The notes under the pieces are model-generated. The model saw only the letters and a program-made list of their open reading frames with translations. It made no database searches and was not told where the DNA came from. A stretch of 64,000 nucleotides of DNA from Aestuariispira ectoiniformans (GTDB lineage Bacteria; Pseudomonadota; Alphaproteobacteria; UBA8366; Aestuariispiraceae), in contig NZ_CP062788.1 in NCBI RefSeq assembly GCF_025136295.1, positions 930,001 through 994,000 of the forward strand. Direction: 5' to 3'. The translations under genes and the position numbers were made by a program. Positions 59,033 to 64,000 of this stretch are shown piece by piece (positions within the stretch are counted from its first letter, which is position 1; every line of letters starts with the position of its first letter).

Positions 59033-59860
59033 TTAATCTGCGATCTCGACAGCCTGCAAGATGTCGATGGCCTGGGTCACGGCGGATTTCGCGTGGCGAA
59101 GATTGTCGGCACGGGCGGCCAGCAGGCCCTCCAGGTCCTGACGGGTCTTTTTCAATTCCACATGGGTGCGAATGCGCGCCTTGAGAACGGATGGCTTGAA
59201 CGGTCTTGCCACATAATCGCTGGCACCCATTTCCAGACCCTGGCTTTCATCTTCCTCATTATCCAATACGGTCAGGAAAATGATCGGAATATGCTGGGTC
59301 AGGAAGTGGTTCTTCAACTGACGGCAAATCTCATAGCCGGACATTTCCGGCATTTGCACGTCCAGCAGGATCGCGTCGATATCGGGCGTTTCCTGGGCGA
59401 CCTTCAGGGCGTGCACTCCGCGTGTTTCAGTGAGAACCTCAAACTGATCGGACAGCAGTTCCGTGATCATGGTGAGGTTCAGCGGCTCGTCGTCCACCAC
59501 CAGAATTTTTCCCTCCGCCGGTAAACTTTCGGGCAAAGGGGCCGTTGGCGTATCGCTTCCAGCGTCGCTTTCCGGGTCCGGATTGCGGATGATATTCTGT
59601 GCCGCACGGGCAATGTTTTCGATGCTGGGGGAAAGGGTTGCGCTGAAGCTTTCCCCGGCGGGCGTCAGGCTGAGTGACTTGCCGTTGCGCTCAAAAAGCT
59701 GCGTGCCCAGGAAATCCTCCAGCAGGCGAATCTGGCGGCTGACGGCCTCACGGGTCACCAGAAGTTCTTTCGATGCCTTGGTAAAATTCAATTGCCTCGC
59801 GGCAGCCTCGAAGACCACAAGGCTGGTCAGGGGCGGCAATGCGCCTCGCAGGTTTTTCAT
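59033..59860 (-). CDS. chimeric regulator: LysR-type HTH fused to a CheY-like receiver
   Basis: The 275-residue protein has a complete LysR-type winged helix at about 8-68 (PPLTSLVVFEAAARQLNFTKASKELLVT, REAVSRQIRLLEDFLGTQLF, ERNGKSLSLTPAGE). The linker helix and a Pro/Ser-rich hinge (about 75-115) lead to a receiver domain (about 117-236) instead of the usual LysR effector-binding domain. The receiver has acidic residues 123-124 (VVDDEPLN), phospho-Asp167 in ILLDVQMPEMSGYE and Thr197; the conserved Lys is Arg219 (YVARPFKP). A coiled-coil tail of about 40 residues follows. GGAGG precedes the ATG. It sits directly upstream of a hybrid kinase, so control by phosphorylation rather than a metabolite is expected. 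Likely targets are the divergent TRAP operon and perhaps bhcBCD. Confidence 0.9.
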   Translation of the reverse strand: MKNLRGALPPLTSLVVFEAAARQLNFTKASKELLVTREAVSRQIRLLEDFLGTQLFERNGKSLSLTPAGESFSATLSPSIENIARAAQNIIRNPDPESDAGSDTPTAPLPESLPAEGKILVVDDEPLNLTMITELLSDQFEVLTETRGVHALKVAQETPDIDAILLDVQMPEMSGYEICRQLKNHFLTQHIPIIFLTVLDNEEDESQGLEMGASDYVARPFKPSVLKARIRTHVELKKTRQDLEGLLAARADNLRHAKSAVTQAIDILQAVEIAD

Positions 59861-60276
59861 CCCAGTGCCTCCAAAATACCATCAGTCTTGTTGTCGTTAT
59901 TCGACTGTTTGGCAAGGGCGCATTCTATGCGACAGGCCTCATATGGTGTTGCGACAAAAAATTCTCACAAGGGCAATCTTTTGTTCCGTGGACACCGAGC
60001 CCCCACCCGACAGTACACTTACCATTCAAATTAGAGCGATTGGACCGTCAATTGCAATCCGCCATGAGGCCATCAGAAGGCATCCGGTTTGCGGGTTGGA
60101 CGTAACGTCGCAACGGGACAGGGAAACCTGAACAACGGGGGCTTGGGGGCATCATAACAATCAGTCTGGCAAAGCGGGCCTGTGTTTCATGGGCCGCGGC
60201 GTGGCCGGTTCGTCGGTATTCCCGCGCGCCTTAATGGCCGGGACTGCCACAGGGGGTGTAACAAGAGACATGACAA
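59861..60276. promoter_or_regulatory. divergent regulatory region between the chimeric regulator and the TRAP operon
   Basis: No gene is visible in 416 bases. Two overlapping inverted repeats, ATTG-N6-CAAT and ATTGCAAT (60039-60058), have the TTG/CAA shape of LysR-type sites. A GACGT-A-ACGTC palindrome is at 60099-60109. These are candidate operators, none proved. A ribosome site AAGAGA lies near 60262. Confidence 0.4.
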
Positions 60277-60789
60277 ATGCCTAAATTCATTAAGTTATAT
60301 GTGAAATACGTCGACGCTGTGAACCTGAAGATCGGTCGCGCGGTGATGTATATGATTTTCGTTATGATGGCGGTTCTGCTGTTCTCCTCCATCACGCGCG
60401 GTGTATTCGGTGTCTCCTTCCTGTGGATCGTGGAAGTCGCCCAGATGCTGTTGGCAGCCTATTATCTGCTGGGTGGTGGTTATTCCATGCAACTGGATTC
60501 CCATGTGCGCATGGACCTGCTCTACAGCCGCTGGTCGCCCAGAACCCGGGCGCGGGTGGATGCGGCTACCTCCGCTTTTTTGATTTTCTATCTGGTTGTC
60601 CTGCTGATCGGCGGGATTTCCAGTACTGAATACGCGATTCAATACAACCAAAAGAACTATTCCGCCTGGGCGCCGCCGCTGGCGCCGATCAAGATTGTAA
60701 TGACGACCGGTATCGCACTCATGCTGCTGCAGGCTTTCTCTATGTTCTTCAAGGATTTGGCGAAAGCCAAAGGGGAGTCTCTCACATGA
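60277..60789 (+). CDS. TRAP transporter small membrane subunit (DctQ type)
   Basis: The 170-residue protein has four transmembrane helices and the family pattern MYMIFVMMAVLLFSSITRGVFGVSFLWIVEVAQMLLAAYYLLGGGYSMQLDSHVRMDLLY, where the conserved trp/glu and the AHVRVDxL-like QLDSHVRMDLLY are DctQ landmarks. It links the large subunit and helps import. Its TGA overlaps the next start (ATGA). The divergent LysR-receiver gene lies 416 bases away. Confidence 0.9.
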   Translation: MPKFIKLYVKYVDAVNLKIGRAVMYMIFVMMAVLLFSSITRGVFGVSFLWIVEVAQMLLAAYYLLGGGYSMQLDSHVRMDLLYSRWSPRTRARVDAATSAFLIFYLVVLLIGGISSTEYAIQYNQKNYSAWAPPLAPIKIVMTTGIALMLLQAFSMFFKDLAKAKGESLT

Positions 60790-62108
60790 GTTATGAAATG
60801 ATTGCCTTGCTGATGTTCGCCTCCATGATGGTGGTGATGTTGAGCGGGCAACGCGTCTTTGGTGCGATTGGTTTTGTCGGTGCGGCAGCTGCCATGATGC
60901 TGTGGGGAACAGGCGGTCAGGAAATGCCGTTCAACGCCAGCTTCCAGTTGTTTAACTGGTACCCGCTGCTGACCCTGCCGCTGTTTATCTACATGGGCTA
61001 TATGCTCTCCGAATCCGGTATTGCCGGTGACCTTTATCATATGTTCCATGTCTGGGCCGGTCCGGTCCGTGGCGGTCTGGCGATCGGTACGATCGGCCTG
61101 ATGGTGGCGGTTTCCGCCATGAACGGGTTGAGCGTGGCCGGCATGGCGATCGGGGCCAGTATTGCGCTTCCGGAAATGCTGCGGCGTGGCTATGACAAGA
61201 TCATGGTGACCGGGGTGATCCAGGCGGGCAGTTCGCTTGGCATCCTTGTGCCGCCAAGTGTTGTCCTCGTGCTCTATGGCATGATTGCCCGCCAGCCGGT
61301 TGGTCAACTTTGGCTGGCCGGGGTGTTCCCGGGGCTGCTGCTGGCAGGTTTGTTCATCCTCTACATCGTTGTTCGTTGCTGGTTGCAGCCCGAAATGGGT
61401 CCGGCCCTGCCGAAGGAAGAGCGCGATGTGAGTTGGGGTGAGAAGCTTGCCCTGTTGAAGGCGGGCATCTTGCCGCTGTTGATTTTCTTCCTGATGACCG
61501 GCCTGTTCCTGATGGGCGTGACCAGTCTGGTGGAAAGCTCCGCCGTTGGCGCGGCCTCTGCGACGGCTGCGGCGATCTACAAACGCCGTCTGACCAAGGG
61601 GGTTCTGGAAGAAACCATCCGCAAGACCCTGGCCATCAGCTGCATGTTCCTTTGGATCATCCTGGCGGCGCTCTGCTTCGGTGCGGTCTTCGACGGCCTG
61701 GGCGCGGTCCATGCGATCAAGTCTCTGTTCCTGGATTCCTGGGGCCTTGGCCCATGGGAAATCCTGATCATGATGCAGCTTTCCTACATTGTCATGGGGA
61801 TGTTCCTGGACGATACGGCGATGTTGGTCATCGTAGCGCCGCTTTATGTGCCGCTGGTGATCGCATTGGGCTTCGATCCGGTCTGGTATGGCGTGCTCTA
61901 CACCATCACCTGCCAGATTGCCTACATGACGCCGCCGTTCGGTTACAACCTGTTCCTGATGCGTGCCATGGCGCCGCCGGAAATAACACTGCCGGACATC
62001 TACAAATCCATCGTCCCCTTCGTGGCGGTGATGGTGCTGGGCCTGTCCCTGGTGATCATGTTCCCGCAAATCGCCATGTGGCTGCCGGATCAATACTACG
62101 GAAAGTAA
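60786..62108 (+). CDS. TRAP transporter large permease (DctM type)
   Basis: The 440-residue membrane protein with about twelve helices forms the sodium-driven translocation channel. Family segments are LPLFIYMGYMLSESGIAGDLYH, GTIGLMVAVSAMNGLSVAG, VTGVIQAGSSLGILVPPSVVLVLYGMIAR and YIVMGMFLDDTAMLVIVAPLYVPL. Coupled to the DctQ gene by an ATGA overlap. Next comes the binding-protein gene after 91 bases. Substrate specificity lies in the binding protein. Confidence 0.94.
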   Translation: MSYEMIALLMFASMMVVMLSGQRVFGAIGFVGAAAAMMLWGTGGQEMPFNASFQLFNWYPLLTLPLFIYMGYMLSESGIAGDLYHMFHVWAGPVRGGLAIGTIGLMVAVSAMNGLSVAGMAIGASIALPEMLRRGYDKIMVTGVIQAGSSLGILVPPSVVLVLYGMIARQPVGQLWLAGVFPGLLLAGLFILYIVVRCWLQPEMGPALPKEERDVSWGEKLALLKAGILPLLIFFLMTGLFLMGVTSLVESSAVGAASATAAAIYKRRLTKGVLEETIRKTLAISCMFLWIILAALCFGAVFDGLGAVHAIKSLFLDSWGLGPWEILIMMQLSYIVMGMFLDDTAMLVIVAPLYVPLVIALGFDPVWYGVLYTITCQIAYMTPPFGYNLFLMRAMAPPEITLPDIYKSIVPFVAVMVLGLSLVIMFPQIAMWLPDQYYGK

Positions 62109-62199
62109 AGCGAGTTTGCCGCGTCGCCGGATTGCCCGGCGGCGCGGTTTTACCTGGGCGGGTGGGGAGCACCCGAAATTGAACAAGGGAGTTATGATA

Positions 62200-63252
62200 A
62201 TGAACAAAAGACGTGAGTTTCTGAAGAAGGCGGGTGTCGCCACGACAGCCGCCGCCGCCACGGCCACGATTGGCGCGCCTTATGTGAAGGCACAAAGCGA
62301 AATTCGCTGGCGTCTGCAGACCTATGCAGGTCCGGCCCTGGCGGAACATGTGATCAAACCGGCCATCGACGCCTTCAACACGGTTGCCAAAGGCCAGATG
62401 CATATCGAACTGTATCACGCAGACCAGCTTGTCCCGACGGGCGAATTGTTCCGCGCCATGCAGAACGGCACCATCGACGCGGTGCAGAGTGACGACGATT
62501 CCATCGCGGCCCCGGTCGATGTCTCCGTCTTTGGCGGTTACTTCCCGTTTGCCAGCCGTTACAGCCTGGATGTGCCGGTGCTGTTCAACCAGTATGGCCT
62601 GCGCGAAATCTGGGAAGAAGCGTACAACGAAGTTGAAGGTGTGACCTGGCTGAGCGCCGGTGCATGGGACCCGTGCAACTTTGCAACCCGTGACCCGATC
62701 AACAGCCTGGAAGACCTGAAGGGCAAGCGCGTCTTCACCTTCCCGACCGCCGGTCGCTTCCTGTCCCGCTTTGGCGTTGTGCCCGTCACGCTGCCTTGGG
62801 AAGACGTGGAAGTTGCCATGCAGACGGGTGAGTTGGACGGTATCGCCTGGTCCGGTATCACCGAGGACTACACCGTTGGTTGGGCCGATGTGACCAGCTA
62901 CTTCCTGACCAACAACATCTCTGGTGCATGGTGTGGTTCCTTCTTCGCCAACTCCGACCGTTGGGCGGAAGTGCCGGATCACCTGAAAGAACTGTTCAAG
63001 CTTTGCATGGACAGCTCCCACTACTATCGCCTGCATTGGTACTGGGGCGGTGAAGCCAAACTGCGTACGCAGGGCAGCAAGATGAAACTGACCACGATTC
63101 CCGAGCAGGAATGGAAAACGGTCGAAGACGAAGCACTGAAATTCTGGGATGAGATCGCCCAGCAGAGCGACCGCAGCGCCCGTGTCGTCAAAATCCTGAA
63201 GGAATACAAGGAAACGATGGAGAAAGCCGGCGCGCCGTATCGTTACAGCTAA
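62200..63252 (+). CDS. TRAP transporter substrate-binding protein (DctP type, Tat signal)
   Basis: The 350-residue protein starts MNKRREFLKKAG with a twin-arginine export signal followed by a hydrophobic stretch and cleavage near VKAQS. The mature DctP fold carries IRWRLQTYAGPALAEHVIKPAIDAFN, the substrate-clamping region NFATRDPINSLEDLKGKRVFTFPTAGRFL with an Arg that usually grips the carboxylate, and MQTGELDGIAWSGITED. It therefore probably binds a small carboxylic acid; alpha-keto or hydroxy acids such as glyoxylate, glycolate or malate are candidates from context. I start at the ATG at 62200 because AAGGGA is nine bases upstream; the ATG at 62194 is too close. A strong terminator follows. 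Confidence 0.9.
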   Translation: MNKRREFLKKAGVATTAAAATATIGAPYVKAQSEIRWRLQTYAGPALAEHVIKPAIDAFNTVAKGQMHIELYHADQLVPTGELFRAMQNGTIDAVQSDDDSIAAPVDVSVFGGYFPFASRYSLDVPVLFNQYGLREIWEEAYNEVEGVTWLSAGAWDPCNFATRDPINSLEDLKGKRVFTFPTAGRFLSRFGVVPVTLPWEDVEVAMQTGELDGIAWSGITEDYTVGWADVTSYFLTNNISGAWCGSFFANSDRWAEVPDHLKELFKLCMDSSHYYRLHWYWGGEAKLRTQGSKMKLTTIPEQEWKTVEDEALKFWDEIAQQSDRSARVVKILKEYKETMEKAGAPYRYS

Positions 63253-63284
63253 GCCGACCTTCGTGGTTTCCCATAGTGCGAGAG

Positions 63285-63314
63285 AAACGCCCGTATCCCC
63301 CGATACGGGCGTTT
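63285..63314. terminator. bidirectional terminator between the TRAP operon and the dehydrogenase
   Basis: A perfect 13-bp stem AAACGCCCGTATC/GATACGGGCGTTT with a CCCC loop and T-rich flank lies between convergent genes. Confidence 0.92.
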
Positions 63315-63328
63315 TCTTTCTTCTGTGC

Positions 63329-64000
63329 CTAGAATTCCGTGATGACGGTCACGCCAGTGCCTTCGAAGGAATCCATTGCTGTCAGGGCGTCAACGGACTG
63401 CTCCAACGAGATGCGTTTTCCAATCAGCTTTTCCGGCATCAGCTTGCCGGATTGGATCATGGCAAGCATGGCGTCATAACGATGGGCCTGCATGCCGTGG
63501 GTTCCCAGGATTTCCAGTTCATGAGCGATCACGCGACCCATGGGGATTGCAGGTGTGCTGTGATCGCCTGCCATCAGGCCGATCTGAACATGTTTTCCGC
63601 GCCGCCGCAGGTTGCCGATCGAATTGACACAGGTCTCAGAATGCCCCAGCGCATCGAAGGATACATGCGCGCCGCCGTCTGTGATTTCCTGAACGGCCTC
63701 CACAACATTTCCAACCATACCGGCGTTGACCGTGGCAACGGCTCCGAGCGACCGCGCAAGTCCCAGCTTGTCTTCGGCAATATCGACGGCCACCACATTC
63801 GCGCCCATTGCGTTGGCGATCATGATGGCGGACAGGCCGACGCCGCCACAGCCATGAACGGCGACCCATTGGCCGGGACCGGTCTTACCCTGATCGACGA
63901 CGGCGCGGAATGACGTCACAAAGCGGCAGCCCAGGCTGGCGGCAGTGGCGAAATCCATGCTTTCCGGAAGGCGAACAAGGTTCGTGTCGGCATAGTGAAT
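63329..64000 (-). CDS. zinc-type alcohol dehydrogenase, C-terminal part (5' end beyond the window)
   Basis: The frame is open through the window edge ([21 protein letters not shown]), so the start lies beyond 64000. About 223 residues of a medium-chain dehydrogenase are visible: [22 protein letters not shown], the nucleotide-binding [20 protein letters not shown] with Asp in [11 protein letters not shown] (NAD preference) and a C-terminal substrate-domain end. The zinc-site N-terminal domain is out of view. Substrate unknown. It ends against the TRAP terminator. Confidence 0.88.
   Translation of the reverse strand: MHYADTNLVRLPESMDFATAASLGCRFVTSFRAVVDQGKTGPGQWVAVHGCGGVGLSAIMIANAMGANVVAVDIAEDKLGLARSLGAVATVNAGMVGNVVEAVQEITDGGAHVSFDALGHSETCVNSIGNLRRRGKHVQIGLMAGDHSTPAIPMGRVIAHELEILGTHGMQAHRYDAMLAMIQSGKLMPEKLIGKRISLEQSVDALTAMDSFEGTGVTVITEF

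Overview
The window looks like chromosome of a GC-rich alphaproteobacterium, most likely a marine or aquatic Rhodospirillales-type organism. The housekeeping order carA / yqeY-like / dnaG / rpoD, a metH split into two genes next to metF, a cobalamin riboswitch over cbtBA and a TRAP transporter all fit that group. The genus cannot be fixed from sequence reading alone.

Layout. 1-1.9 kb: end of an inositol catabolic operon (iolD partial, iolE). 1.9-5.6 kb: an accessory, lower-GC pocket with a membrane/coiled-coil gene split by an 850-bp IS5-family element (4-bp CTAG target duplication), an AlkC-type DNA glycosylase and an unrecognised gene. 5.7-8.5 kb: AMP nucleosidase and a multi-pass membrane protein. 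8.5-14.5 kb: carA, yqeY-like, dnaG, rpoD. 14.7-19.5 kb: a chemoreceptor, a CAT-anticodon tRNA, a Sel1-repeat protein and a peptidoglycan-binding-like protein. 19.7-21.5 kb: an isolated SOS-type box and a tetR-yciI-tag operon with two tandem operators. 21.7-23.6 kb: a ClC channel/transporter. 23.9-30.7 kb: a serine-cycle operon (sga, mclA, mtkA, mtkB, hydroxypyruvate/glyoxylate reductase, glycerate 2-kinase). 30.7-32 kb: cbtA and cbtB under a cobalamin riboswitch. 32-36 kb: a copper ATPase cluster. 36-40.7 kb: metF-metH1-metH2. 40.9-45.2 kb: a solute-binding protein, and a two-component system divergent from PepSY and cytochrome b561 genes. 45.2-51.9 kb: an AraC regulator and a TonB receptor/ABC iron-siderophore-type operon. 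52-55.1 kb: beta-hydroxyaspartate (BHA) cycle genes bhcB, bhcC, bhcD. 55.2-59.9 kb: a large hybrid sensor kinase and an unusual regulator made of a LysR-type DNA-binding domain joined to a CheY-like receiver. 60.3-63.3 kb: a tripartite TRAP transporter. 63.3-64 kb: a zinc-type alcohol dehydrogenase cut by the window end.

How the parts may work together. Glyoxylate is the common node. BhcC, BhcB and BhcD turn glyoxylate plus glycine into aspartate. The transaminase that closes the cycle (bhcA) is not beside them. The only candidate here is the class V aminotransferase heading the serine-cycle operon, and BhcA is known to belong to the same enzyme family. MtkAB and MclA split malate, through malyl-CoA, into acetyl-CoA and glyoxylate. 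Joined through malate dehydrogenase, the two modules would convert glyoxylate into acetyl-CoA without losing carbon (inference). The kinase and the LysR-receiver chimera lie between the bhc genes and the TRAP transporter and are the natural candidates for sensing a small carboxylic acid and switching on its uptake and use. The chimeric regulator and the BHA/malyl-CoA combination are the two most interesting things in the window.
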